From Ruania alba (GTDB lineage Bacteria; Actinomycetota; Actinomycetes; Actinomycetales; Beutenbergiaceae): 64,000 nt of DNA. Location: contig NZ_FNTX01000001.1 in the NCBI RefSeq assembly GCF_900105765.1, positions 1,646,387 through 1,710,386 of the forward strand. The letters run 5' to 3'. Positions 1 through 7,793 of this stretch are shown here, piece by piece; position 1 is the stretch's first letter, and each line of letters starts with the position of its first letter. Made by a program: the position numbers and the translations under genes. The notes beneath the pieces are model-generated. The model saw only the letters and a list, made by a program, of their open reading frames with translations. It had not been told where the DNA came from and did not search any database.

Positions 1-110
1 AACGGGCGCTCCATCACCTCGTTCAGCAGCGTCATCGACGCGTCCGGTCGGCGCCCAGCACCGGTGCCGGGACGAGCGGTGCTGCCGCGTGGAGTCGGGT
101 AGCGGGTCAT
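1..110 (-). CDS. DUF881 family protein, N-terminal fragment
   Basis: Only the first 36 residues are in the window; the gene runs off the left edge on the minus strand. The ATG overlaps the stop codon of the PgsA-like gene as ATGA, so the two are probably translationally coupled. The visible segment RRPDASMTLLNEVMERP resembles the conserved start of DUF881 proteins. These are membrane-anchored actinobacterial proteins of unknown function, commonly encoded beside a CDP-alcohol phosphatidyltransferase gene. Family assignment rests on this short motif plus the neighbour; the remainder of the protein is not visible. Confidence 0.6.
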   Translation of the reverse strand, partial: MTRYPTPRGSTARPGTGAGRRPDASMTLLNEVMERP

Positions 111-760
111 GTCGGCTGCACCCGACCCGTCACAATTTCTCGGAACTGGTTGAGATAGAGCAGACCGGCGGCCCAGTACAGGAACACGCCCCACAAGGCA
201 GCAGCCCAGCCGATCACCCAGGCGACCTCGCCCCACAGACCGGACAGGTGGGAGAGCAGCAGCAAGGGGAAGGCGTACATCAGCGCAAAGGTGCCCGCCT
301 TCCCCGCCACATGTACAGGGAACCCGGGATACCCGCGACGTGCCATCGCCGGTAGGCACAGTCCGACCGCGATCTCACGGGCGAGCAGCACCACCACCAG
401 CCACCACGGAATGATCTGCTGCACCGCCAGTCCCACGATGGTCACGAGAATGAACAGCCGGTCGGCGGACGGGTCGAGGAACCGACCCAGGCGGGACGTC
501 TGGTTGAACCGCCGGGCGATCACTCCATCGAGCCAGTCGCTGAATCCAGCACCGACGAGCACCACGAAGGCCGCCACCAGGTGGCCCGTCAGGATCAGAC
601 CACCGACCACCGGGACCAGCAGGAGCCGAGCCAACGAGATGATGTTCGGCACGGTGAAGATCCGGTCGCTGAAGACCGGCTCTGACGGCCTCGACTCGCC
701 GTCGCTCTCCCCGGAGGTACTGCCCACACCCCGGACTCTATGTGATCGGACACCCCTCAT
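107..760 (-). CDS. CDP-alcohol phosphatidyltransferase (PgsA-like)
   Basis: A 217-residue integral membrane enzyme that would transfer a phosphatidyl group from CDP-diacylglycerol to an alcohol such as glycerol 3-phosphate or inositol phosphate. The family signature D-x2-D-G-x2-A-R-x8-G-x3-D-x3-D is complete in the segment DWLDGVIARRF...GRFLDPSAD, about residues 72-97. Several hydrophobic helices follow and the C-terminus is membrane-associated. The longer frame reaching 994 has low-complexity non-membrane sequence, so the ATG at 760 is preferred. Its stop overlaps the start of a DUF881 gene, and a thiamine-binding gene is divergent 36 bp upstream. Which alcohol is used cannot be read from the sequence. 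Confidence 0.85.
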   Translation of the reverse strand: MRGVRSHRVRGVGSTSGESDGESRPSEPVFSDRIFTVPNIISLARLLLVPVVGGLILTGHLVAAFVVLVGAGFSDWLDGVIARRFNQTSRLGRFLDPSADRLFILVTIVGLAVQQIIPWWLVVVLLAREIAVGLCLPAMARRGYPGFPVHVAGKAGTFALMYAFPLLLLSHLSGLWGEVAWVIGWAAALWGVFLYWAAGLLYLNQFREIVTGRVQPT

Positions 761-796
761 CTGCGTGGACGCCGGGCAATCTGGAAGACTGGGGTC

Positions 797-1120
797 ATGC
801 TGCTCGCCTTCTCGGTCGCACCCCTCGGTACGGGCGAGTCTGTCACTGACGCTGTCGCCGACGCTGTGGCGGTGGTGCGCGCCAGCGGGTTGCCGCACCG
901 GACTGACGCGATGTTCACCACGATCGAAGGTGAGTGGGACGAGATCTTCGACGTGGTCCGCCGTGCCACTGACGCCGTGGCTGCACATGGGCACCGCGTC
1001 TCGCTGGTGATGAAGGCAGACATCCGCCCTGGCCGCACCGACGAGCTCGACGGCAAGGTGACCCGGCTCGAGGAGGAGCTGACCCGCCGGTCAGATCCCG
1101 CCGAGCCCGCCGACGGCTGA
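797..1120 (+). CDS. Thiamine-binding protein, MTH1187/YkoF-like
   Basis: A 107-residue soluble protein. The N-terminal strand MLLAFSVAPLGTGESVTDAV, the central EGEWDEIFDVVRRATDAV and the strand VSLVMKADIRPGR are typical of the MTH1187/YqgV family, a ferredoxin-like fold that binds thiamine or related ligands and forms tetramers. It is divergent from the PgsA-like gene and separated by 3 bp from the DUF4126 gene, suggesting co-transcription with that gene. No TPP riboswitch is apparent in the short divergent gap. Ligand identity is inferred from the family. Confidence 0.8.
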   Translation: MLLAFSVAPLGTGESVTDAVADAVAVVRASGLPHRTDAMFTTIEGEWDEIFDVVRRATDAVAAHGHRVSLVMKADIRPGRTDELDGKVTRLEEELTRRSDPAEPADG

Positions 1121-1123
1121 CCG

Positions 1124-1711
1124 GTGGAGCTGCTCACGGGGAGTGGACTCGCCCTCTCGGCGGGGCTGAACGCTTATGTGCCGATGCTGGTGATGGGGCT
1201 TCTCGCCCGTTTCACCACCCTCGTCACGCTCCCACCCAGTTGGGTGTGGCTCACCAACGACTGGGTGCTCATCGTGCTCGCCGTTCTGCTCGTCATCGAA
1301 GTGGTGGCGGACAAGGTACCGGCCGTGGACCACGTGAACGACATCCTGCAGACGCTCGTGCGTCCCACAGCCGGTGGCATCGTGTTCGCGGCTGGCTCGG
1401 GCGCCGTCACGCCGGCCACCACCGACCCGGGTGAGTTCTTCACCAGCGCCGCCATGGTGCCGTTCGTCTGCGGCGCGATCCTGGCCTTGCTCACCCACCT
1501 CGGAAAGGCGGGGGTTCGCGCAGGGGTGAACCTCTCCACGGCCGGCGTGGGTGCACCGGTGGCCTCGACCGTGGAGGACATCTCCGCCGTCGCCCTCACG
1601 GCGCTCGCCCTGGTGCTTCCGGTGCTGGTGCTGGTCTTCGTCGCGGCCGCCGTGGTGGTGGTGATCCAGATGCGGCGCAAGCGGCTGCGACGCCATAGGT
1701 TGGTCTCATGA
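1124..1711 (+). CDS. DUF4126 family membrane protein
   Basis: A 195-residue hydrophobic protein starting with GTG 3 bp after the upstream stop. The N-terminal segment LTGSGLALSAGLNAYVPML matches the glycine/asparagine-rich first helix of DUF4126 proteins. Four to five membrane helices follow, with a charged loop IEVVADKVPAVDHVNDIL, and the protein ends in a short basic tail. Its stop overlaps the ATG of the LLM oxidoreductase (ATGA). The function of the family is unknown. Confidence 0.8.
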   Translation: MELLTGSGLALSAGLNAYVPMLVMGLLARFTTLVTLPPSWVWLTNDWVLIVLAVLLVIEVVADKVPAVDHVNDILQTLVRPTAGGIVFAAGSGAVTPATTDPGEFFTSAAMVPFVCGAILALLTHLGKAGVRAGVNLSTAGVGAPVASTVEDISAVALTALALVLPVLVLVFVAAAVVVVIQMRRKRLRRHRLVS

Positions 1712-2697
1712 AGTTCGGACTCTTCGTGCCCCAAGGATGGCGCTACGACCTGGTCGGGATCTCTCCCGCAGACCAGTGGGAGGCGATGAACGGGATCGCC
1801 CAGCATGTCGACGACGGGCCGTGGGACTCGATGTGGGTCTACGACCATTTCCACACCACCCCGGTGCCGAGCGCGGAGGCGACGCACGAGGCATGGACGC
1901 TGATGGCGGCGTTCGCGGCCTCCACAAGGCGCATCAAGCTGGGCCAGATGTGCACGTGCATGGCGTATCGCAACCCGGCCTATCTCGCCAAGGTGGCCGC
2001 CACGGTGGACGTGATCTCCGGCGGACGCGTGCAGATGGGCATTGGTGGAGGCTGGTACGAGCACGAATGGCGAGCCTACGGCTACGGCTTCCCACGCGCT
2101 GGGATCCGCCTGCAGATGCTCGACGAGGGGGTGCAGATCATGCGGCAGGCGTGGACCGAGGGGATCGCCACCCTCGACGGGCAGCACTACCAGGTGGACG
2201 GCGCGATCGTGCAGCCGAGGCCGCTGCAAGACGGCGGTATCCCGATGTGGATCGCCGGCGGCGGTGAGAAGGTCACCCTGAAGATCGCCGCGAGATACGC
2301 CACCCACACCAACTTCGACGGTTCGCCGGACGGCTTCGCGCACAAGAGTGCCGTCCTGCGCGAGCACTGCGACGCGGTCGGCACCGACTTCGGCGCGATC
2401 GTCCGCTCGTCGAACTACAACACCGCGATCGGCGCCACGGAAGCGGAGGTGGACGACCGCATCCGCACGATCGAGGATCGGATGACCGCCTCGATCGGCG
2501 CCGAGCGCACCTCTGCCATCGTGGCTAACTATCGTTCGTCCTTGACCACCGGGACGCCGGAACAGGTCGTCGAGCGGCTTCGGAGGATGGAGGAAGCAGG
2601 AATGACCTACGCCATCTGCTACTTTCCGGAGGCTGCCTATGACAGGTCCGGCCTGGATCTGTTCGCTCGCGAGGTCATCCCGGAGCTCGACCGATGA
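1708..2697 (+). CDS. LLM-class F420-type oxidoreductase
   Basis: A 329-residue (beta/alpha)8-barrel protein of the luciferase-like monooxygenase superfamily. Diagnostic stretches are MKFGLFVPQGW at the start, DSMWVYDHFHTTP near residue 40, KLGQMCTCMAYRNPAYLAK near 75 and MGIGGGWYEHEWRAYGY near 112. These are features of actinobacterial F420-dependent members. It would transfer hydride between reduced deazaflavin (or FMN) and an unknown organic substrate in the cytosol. The ATG overlaps the stop of the DUF4126 gene. The substrate is not predictable. Confidence 0.85.
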   Translation: MKFGLFVPQGWRYDLVGISPADQWEAMNGIAQHVDDGPWDSMWVYDHFHTTPVPSAEATHEAWTLMAAFAASTRRIKLGQMCTCMAYRNPAYLAKVAATVDVISGGRVQMGIGGGWYEHEWRAYGYGFPRAGIRLQMLDEGVQIMRQAWTEGIATLDGQHYQVDGAIVQPRPLQDGGIPMWIAGGGEKVTLKIAARYATHTNFDGSPDGFAHKSAVLREHCDAVGTDFGAIVRSSNYNTAIGATEAEVDDRIRTIEDRMTASIGAERTSAIVANYRSSLTTGTPEQVVERLRRMEEAGMTYAICYFPEAAYDRSGLDLFAREVIPELDR

Positions 2698-2743
2698 CGC
2701 AGTGGCACCCCGTGGCCCACCACGCTGACACGAAGGAGCATCG

Positions 2744-2956
2744 ATGAGTGCCCAGGATCGGCCGCGCGTGCACCGGGACCGGCGCCTGTGGCGGCTCGGC
2801 ACCCGGCAGATGATCATCACCCTCGTGCTGATCGTGCTGATCAACCTGGTCGCCTACCGACTGCGCCTGGGATGGACCGGCAGCATCATCCTGTGCGCCG
2901 TGGTGGCCTTCTCGTGGCCGTTCGTGGCCACCTGGTGGTCCCGCAGGAAACGCTGA
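2744..2956 (+). CDS. Small two-helix membrane protein, unknown function
   Basis: A 70-residue protein with a strong AAGGAG ribosome-binding site six bases before its ATG. A basic, arginine-rich N-terminus of about 22 residues is followed by two predicted membrane helices (about residues 23-40 and 46-62) and the positive tail SRRKR. It lies 46 bp behind the LLM oxidoreductase in the same direction and is convergent with the DUF4395 gene. I do not recognise a named family; conserved small membrane proteins of this shape are common in actinobacteria. Confidence 0.6.
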   Translation: MSAQDRPRVHRDRRLWRLGTRQMIITLVLIVLINLVAYRLRLGWTGSIILCAVVAFSWPFVATWWSRRKR

Positions 2957-2974
2957 CGCTCTGCCTCGTGGTCC

Positions 2975-3424
2975 TCAGGTGGCGCGCGGGCCACGTAGAC
3001 GCAGCACCAGCAGGTACATCTCGCAGCCCAGGCACAGCCCGAACACTGCGTTCAGGAACGCCGCCACCAGGGCGAGACCGGCGAACACCGGGAGGGCCCA
3101 GGCCACCCCGAGCAGTGCGAGCACCAGTCCGATGCCGGTGATCAGCAGACCCACCGCTTGCGCGAAGCGGGGTGGGGCCGGATCCTCCAGCTCCGACGGC
3201 GGTCCGAGCCGCGGGCGGACCAGGCGTTTGTAGAGCAGCGCTTGCCAGGTGCGCCCCACTCCCCCGGCGGTGCCCAGCACGAAGGACGCGACAACGACGG
3301 CGAGCACGACCAGCCCGGCAGTGCCCCCGAGCACGATCGCCGCGATCAGCAGCACGCTGGTCAGTGCCGCCCCCACGCGGGGTCCACGCGGGTCGATGCC
3401 ACGGGGAGATGTCGCAGAGCTCAT
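2975..3424 (-). CDS. DUF4395 family membrane protein
   Basis: A 149-residue protein with three to four hydrophobic helices. The C-terminal stretch FLNAVFGLCLGCEMYLL carries the conserved CLGC motif of DUF4395, and DPRGPRVGAALT near the N-terminus is also typical. The ATG at 3424 was chosen because upstream residues are unlike the family. It lies 7 bp downstream of a membrane-anchored thioredoxin-like gene on the same strand. That pairing is frequent for this family and suggests a link to thiol redox, although no function has been shown. Confidence 0.82.
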   Translation of the reverse strand: MSSATSPRGIDPRGPRVGAALTSVLLIAAIVLGGTAGLVVLAVVVASFVLGTAGGVGRTWQALLYKRLVRPRLGPPSELEDPAPPRFAQAVGLLITGIGLVLALLGVAWALPVFAGLALVAAFLNAVFGLCLGCEMYLLVLRLRGPRAT

Positions 3425-3431
3425 CGAGGTC

Positions 3432-3881
3432 CTAACGGTCGAAGGAGCCGGCCAACGCGAGTGCTTCGCGGGCACGGGCGGCCGACGGCGGGCCGGTGAG
3501 CCGGGTGCGCAGGTCGCCATCGGCATCGAAGACGAGCGAGGTGGGCGTGCTGAGCACGCCGAAGGTCCGGGTCAGGTCGAGGTTCTCCGTGACGTCCACC
3601 GTCACGAAGGCGTCCGGTTCGGCCACGACCGATCGCCACATCCGTTCGCTCGGACCGCACGCGGAACAGTGCGGACCGGAGAACTGCACCACGACGTGCC
3701 GCGCGTCCAGCGGGATCGGAACCGCCGCAGCGATCGCCGCCACTCCACTGGCGTTGTGGGCGGCTCGGGGGCGTCGGCGCCGGCGATCGAGTGCGATCCA
3801 GGCAGCAGCGACGACCGCGAGCACCAGCAGCACCACGGTGAGGCGAGTCAGAGGATCGGCCACAGGATTCACGCTAGCCAT
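3432..3881 (-). CDS. Membrane-anchored thioredoxin-like protein
   Basis: A 149-residue protein with one N-terminal membrane helix (about residues 13-31), a basic stop-transfer stretch DRRRRRPR, and a thioredoxin fold facing outward. The redox motif C-S-A-C is at residues 72-75 within QFSGPHCSACGPSERMW. The cis-proline loop is STPTSLVF, and the last strand is DADGDLRTRLTG. A disulfide reductase or isomerase role at the membrane is expected. It probably forms an operon with the DUF4395 gene directly downstream. Confidence 0.82.
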   Translation of the reverse strand: MASVNPVADPLTRLTVVLLVLAVVAAAWIALDRRRRRPRAAHNASGVAAIAAAVPIPLDARHVVVQFSGPHCSACGPSERMWRSVVAEPDAFVTVDVTENLDLTRTFGVLSTPTSLVFDADGDLRTRLTGPPSAARAREALALAGSFDR

Positions 3882-3941
3882 ATGCGTGCGCCACGGGCAC
3901 AGCGTCCACGGTGGTCTCGCCCTGCGAGATGCGACGCGGCG

Positions 3942-4841
3942 CTAGTCCGAGCCGAGCGCCTGCTCCTGTGCTCGCGCATCCGCCAGCGCGTCCTGCGCTT
4001 CCTCCAGCGTTCGGACGGCGTCCGACCGGGTCTGATCGGCCCGGTGCAGCTCGCGGTCGGCCCGTTCGGCCTGGTGCTCGAGGTCGAACGCTCTGCGGCG
4101 CAACTCCTCGATCTCCGCCCGGAGCCGGAGTGCCTCGGCCTGGTACGACGCCACACCTTCCTGGGCACGCTCGGCGGCTGATTCGAGGCGCTGCACACGC
4201 CGCTGTGCGGCCCGTACTTCCGCCGCGGCGGCACGTCGATCCGCTGAGGTCGCGCGCCGGGCTGGTGGCTCTGGATCGGGCACCACCACCAACGGTGATC
4301 CCGGACGTTGCGCCGTCGGGCGTACCCCGGTCGCTCCGGGTACGGCCGTGGCGTCCCGGACCTGCGCCGTGCTCGCGCCACCTGGTCCGAACGGTCGCAC
4401 CAGCAGGCCCGAGAGCACCGCCGCTTCGATCTGCTCGTCGGCGACACCAGCCACCAGGGTCTGCTCAACCTGAGTGCACGTGGCCCCACTCAGGTCGGGG
4501 CCGAGCTCGCGGCACAGGGAGCGCAGCTCGCGCACCATCGTCGTGACGAGAGTGCGACGGCGGACGGTGAGCTCACGCAGGTCGACGGCGTCCATCCGCT
4601 CGTGCGCCTCACGGAGTGCCCGGCCGAGGTCGGTCAGCTGCGCCACCCGCTCCGGCATACGGCGGACCAGGACGTTCACCGCCCAGGCGGCCCGGACGGG
4701 CTTTGCTAGGCCACGCACCTGGGCCGCTGCGTCGTGGGATCCCGAGGCATCCAACTGCCTGGCGCATCCGTCGCGAGTCGCGACGAACTCCTCGGGCGGT
4801 ACGGCGTAGATCTCGCTCGCCGCGCGGTGCAGCTCATCCAT
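3942..4841 (-). CDS. Coiled-coil protein of unknown function
   Basis: A 299-residue protein. The start at 4841 is supported by a GAGGAG ribosome-binding site; longer in-frame starts add only atypical sequence. The N-terminal half is helical, with the segment AAQVRGLAKPVRAAWAVNVL, a motif I have seen in uncharacterised actinobacterial proteins. A proline-rich linker near residues 160-185 leads to a long coiled coil (about residues 190-290) rich in E, R, A and Q, ending ADARAQEQALGSD. There are no membrane segments and no catalytic motif. A structural or scaffolding role is possible but unsupported. Confidence 0.65.
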   Translation of the reverse strand: MDELHRAASEIYAVPPEEFVATRDGCARQLDASGSHDAAAQVRGLAKPVRAAWAVNVLVRRMPERVAQLTDLGRALREAHERMDAVDLRELTVRRRTLVTTMVRELRSLCRELGPDLSGATCTQVEQTLVAGVADEQIEAAVLSGLLVRPFGPGGASTAQVRDATAVPGATGVRPTAQRPGSPLVVVPDPEPPARRATSADRRAAAAEVRAAQRRVQRLESAAERAQEGVASYQAEALRLRAEIEELRRRAFDLEHQAERADRELHRADQTRSDAVRTLEEAQDALADARAQEQALGSD

Positions 4842-5118
4842 CGGCGCTCCTCGTCGGGCGGAAGTGACGGTGCTTCGTGGCATTCTTTCATCGCACGCTT
4901 GTCCTCTTCCCGCTGCGTGCTGAGCCGGGGAAGGTTCACGATCGGCGAAGCGTTGCACGCCACGAGTATTGACTGGCCCCGCCGCCCAGCGCCCGGGCAC
5001 ACTCGACGGGTCGTCGTCGGACGGGGCCGCCGCAGGCGTGACCGACCGATCGGGGGCCGTCACTCCTCGCCCCTGCCCCACCGCACCGCCACTCGCCTCG
5101 ACCGCAAGGACTGCGTCT

Positions 5119-6606
5119 GTGAATGAACCTGCTGATCCACCACACCCCTACGCGCCGACCGGTCGCGCTGCACCCACCCATCTGGACTCGCAGACGAAGC
5201 TCGTGATCGGGCTCCTGCTCGTCTCCTCCTTCGTGGTCATCCTGAACGAGACCATCATGAGCGTCGCGATCCCGAGCATCATGGACGACCTGGGCGTCAC
5301 CGAGACCACCGGTCAGTGGCTGTCCACCGCGTTCATGCTGACGATGGCCGTCGTCATCCCGGTCACCGGCTACCTGCTGCAGCGATTCCACACCCGCACC
5401 ATCTTCCTGACCGCCATGACGCTCTTCGCCGCAGGAACATTCACCGCGGCGGTCTCGGCCGGGTTCGGGATGCTGGTCCTGGGGCGCGTCATCCAGGCCA
5501 GCGGCACCGCCATGATGCTCCCGCTGCTGATGACCACGCTGATGACCGTGGTCCCTCCGGCGCTGCGTGGTAAGACGATGGGCAACGTCTCCATCGTGAT
5601 GGCTGTGGCTCCCGCCGTCGGTCCCACGGTCTCGGGTGCCATCTTGTCCGTGATGTCCTGGACCGGGATCTTCTGGCTCGTGCTACCGATCGCGATCGCG
5701 GCGCTGGTGCTGGGCGCGGTGAAGGTGCCGAATGTCACGACACCGCGCGCTGTCCCTCTCGACGTCCTCTCGGTGGTGCTCTCTGCGCTCGCCTTCGGCG
5801 GCCTCATCTACGGGCTGAGCACACTCGGGGAGGCAGCGCACGGCGAGCCGCTGGTCCCGGCTCCGGTGCCGCTCGGCATCGGGGTGGTGATGCTCGGGCT
5901 CTTCGTGGTGCGGCAGATCCGGTTGCAGCGGGACGACCGCGCACTGCTCGATCTGCGCGTTTTCTCCTCGCGCACGTTCACGGTGGCTCTGACGATGATG
6001 CTATTGATGATGATGTCGTTGTTCGGCACCATCATCCTGTTGCCGATCTACCTGCAGAACGTGCTCGGTCTCGAACCGCTCGCCGTGGGTGCGATGTTGT
6101 TGCCGGGCGGTCTGGCCATGGGGCTGCTCGGACCGGTTGCCGGACGGATCTATGACCGGTTCGGTCCGCGTGTCCTGGTCACTCCTGGAGCGATCATCGT
6201 CAGTGCCGCGCTATGGACGATGACCACCCTGACCGCTGAGACGCCGGGCCTGATGGTTCTCGGCGTGCACGTGTTCCTCAGCCTCGGTCTGGGTCTGTTG
6301 TTCACCCCGTTGTTCACCACATCTCTCGGATCGATCGAGCCGCACCTGTACTCCCACGGCAGCGCGATCGTCGGAGCGATGCAACAGCTCGCCGGGGCGG
6401 CTGGGACGGCGTTGTTCGTCGTGCTGCTCACTATCAATCGGGTGGCCGCGTCGCACGCTGGGGCCGACGTCGTCCACGCGACCGCGGCAGGGACCAGAGC
6501 CGCCTTCCTGTGCGGCGCCGTCATCTCCCTCGCCGTGATCGTCGCGTCGTTCTTCATCCGCGCGGCGCCGCAGCCGGCTGAGGACGAGCGCGTGCTCAGT
6601 CCCTGA
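5119..6606 (+). CDS. MFS drug:H+ antiporter, DHA2 (EmrB/QacA) type
   Basis: A 495-residue transporter. The GTG at 5119 follows an AAGGA site with 9-base spacing, while an upstream in-frame TTG lacks one. The first helix contains VVILNETIMSVAIPSI, and motif C appears as VMAVAPAVGPTVSGAI, the antiporter signature. Residue distribution fits 14 membrane helices. It would export hydrophobic or cationic drugs using the proton gradient. The 277-bp gap to the divergent coiled-coil gene holds no regulator gene and no clear operator. It is convergent with the DUF2993 gene. Confidence 0.85.
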   Translation: MNEPADPPHPYAPTGRAAPTHLDSQTKLVIGLLLVSSFVVILNETIMSVAIPSIMDDLGVTETTGQWLSTAFMLTMAVVIPVTGYLLQRFHTRTIFLTAMTLFAAGTFTAAVSAGFGMLVLGRVIQASGTAMMLPLLMTTLMTVVPPALRGKTMGNVSIVMAVAPAVGPTVSGAILSVMSWTGIFWLVLPIAIAALVLGAVKVPNVTTPRAVPLDVLSVVLSALAFGGLIYGLSTLGEAAHGEPLVPAPVPLGIGVVMLGLFVVRQIRLQRDDRALLDLRVFSSRTFTVALTMMLLMMMSLFGTIILLPIYLQNVLGLEPLAVGAMLLPGGLAMGLLGPVAGRIYDRFGPRVLVTPGAIIVSAALWTMTTLTAETPGLMVLGVHVFLSLGLGLLFTPLFTTSLGSIEPHLYSHGSAIVGAMQQLAGAAGTALFVVLLTINRVAASHAGADVVHATAAGTRAAFLCGAVISLAVIVASFFIRAAPQPAEDERVLSP

Positions 6607-6621
6607 GGCGAGTGAACCAGG

Positions 6622-7479
6622 TCAGTCGTTCTCCGGCGCTGTCCCGAGCTCGGCACGGACGCCGACCACGTCCCGGGTCACCGTCAGCTCGACGTCGCTC
6701 ACGGCGAGGCCACCGAAGGTGAGGCTGCGCAAGTCGACCTGGTGGCCCTCCCACTGCGCCAGACGGCCCCGGACCGCCGTCAGCGCCATGCCGACCAGTG
6801 GACTCGAGCTGGAGACCTCGAGGTCACTGAGTGTCACCACCATGTCAGCACCGACTCTTGCGGTGGCTGATCCGCTGACGCCCGCCCGAAGGAGGCCCCG
6901 TCGCAGCGTGGCGTCCACCTGGATGCTGGCTTCTCGAGGGCCGGCGGCCGCGACCTGGAGCCGCAGATCCGCGAGAGCGAATCCGGTCGAGCTGAGCCGC
7001 GCACCGGCCTCGGCGGCCACGGCCTGCTCGATATCGGTGATGGTCGCGGTGACCTGCACCCGGCCGGCGGTCTGGTGACCGACGCGCTCGTCCACCTCGA
7101 TCCAGTACTGCCCGTCGGAGCGTGGCTGATACCGCACCGGGAGGTCGCGCACCTCCGCGGTGGTGGTGACCGGCAGGTCCTGGACCCGGACGGGCGCTCC
7201 ACGCACCGCCAGATGGTCCACCTCGGCAGGTGTTCCTGATCCCACTGGGGCCGGCAACTCGACCTTGTCCTGCATGCGCAGGTGGACGTCGGTGATGTCC
7301 ACGTCCAGGCGAGCGATCCTGCTCCCCTGGGGCGCGACGTCGTCGGACGGCGCCCAAGCCTGGGCACGCACGCGTGCCTCGCCCGCCGTCGGCCGAAGCA
7401 GCGCGTGCAGACCGTGGGTCAGACGCGTCTCGAGCTCGGCACCGGTCGTCGGGATGTCACCGGGACCTAGCGGGAACAT
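6622..7479 (-). CDS. DUF2993 (LmeA-like) protein without signal peptide
   Basis: A 285-residue protein built of beta-strands with repeating segments such as RIARLDVDITDVHLRMQD and FGGLAVSDVELTV. These fit the DUF2993/LmeA family, phospholipid-binding beta-rich proteins that in mycobacteria act in cell-envelope glycolipid assembly. Known exported members begin with a membrane helix or signal peptide; here the N-terminus MFPLGPGDIPTTGAELETRL is not hydrophobic, so this one appears cytosolic. No upstream start adds a hydrophobic segment. It is convergent with the efflux pump. Confidence 0.7.
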   Translation of the reverse strand: MFPLGPGDIPTTGAELETRLTHGLHALLRPTAGEARVRAQAWAPSDDVAPQGSRIARLDVDITDVHLRMQDKVELPAPVGSGTPAEVDHLAVRGAPVRVQDLPVTTTAEVRDLPVRYQPRSDGQYWIEVDERVGHQTAGRVQVTATITDIEQAVAAEAGARLSSTGFALADLRLQVAAAGPREASIQVDATLRRGLLRAGVSGSATARVGADMVVTLSDLEVSSSSPLVGMALTAVRGRLAQWEGHQVDLRSLTFGGLAVSDVELTVTRDVVGVRAELGTAPEND

Positions 7480-7502
7480 CGAGCCTCCGTCGGGTCAGAG
7501 AC

Positions 7503-7542
7503 AGTAGGTCCCGACCGCTCCCCCGAACGGCCGGGACCTACT
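7503..7542. terminator. Strong hairpin in the 314-bp gap 7480-7793
   Basis: AGTAGGTCCCG and CGGGACCTACT form a perfect 11-bp inverted repeat. CCG/CGG pairs inside extend it to about 14 pairs with one mismatch around a short C-rich loop. It lies between the end of the siderophore-interacting gene and the start of the DUF2993 gene, both on the minus strand. It could terminate the former or act as a 5' leader structure of the latter. A short T-run (CTTT) follows only on the plus strand. The rest of the gap shows nothing codable. Confidence 0.5.
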
Positions 7543-7793
7543 TTCCGCCACGGTGCTCACACACGTGCCAGGCGGCCTCACTGAAGTTTCTGTCATGCAG
7601 TGCAGTGACAACGCACGGCCACCGCTTCGTCGATGCTACCTCGCGCGACGCTTGTCCGGGACCGGCGTTCACGGACTGATCCCGCAGACGTCAGCTGACC
7701 GACAGGGATGGCCGGATCGAGACTACTGATCACGGCGGCACCGCCGTAGGCGAGGCTGTGCCCGAGAAGGGAGTTCGGGGCGGGTCGTGCCTG

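Noticed and set aside
797-1120. TPP riboswitch upstream of the thiamine-binding gene
   Set aside because: The gap to the divergent gene is only 36 bp and lacks THI-box sequences.
757-1137. 126-codon frame on the minus strand opposite the thiamine-binding gene
   Set aside because: Ser/Arg/Thr-rich composition and complete overlap with a well-supported family gene.
1174-2844. 556-codon minus-strand frame across DUF4126 and LLM genes
   Set aside because: No domain, His/Arg/Asp-rich shadow translation opposite two recognised genes.
4969-5118. 50-codon N-terminal extension of the DHA2 pump
   Set aside because: It needs a TTG start without ribosome-binding site and adds Pro/Ala-rich residues foreign to the family; GTG 5119 has AAGGA at good spacing.
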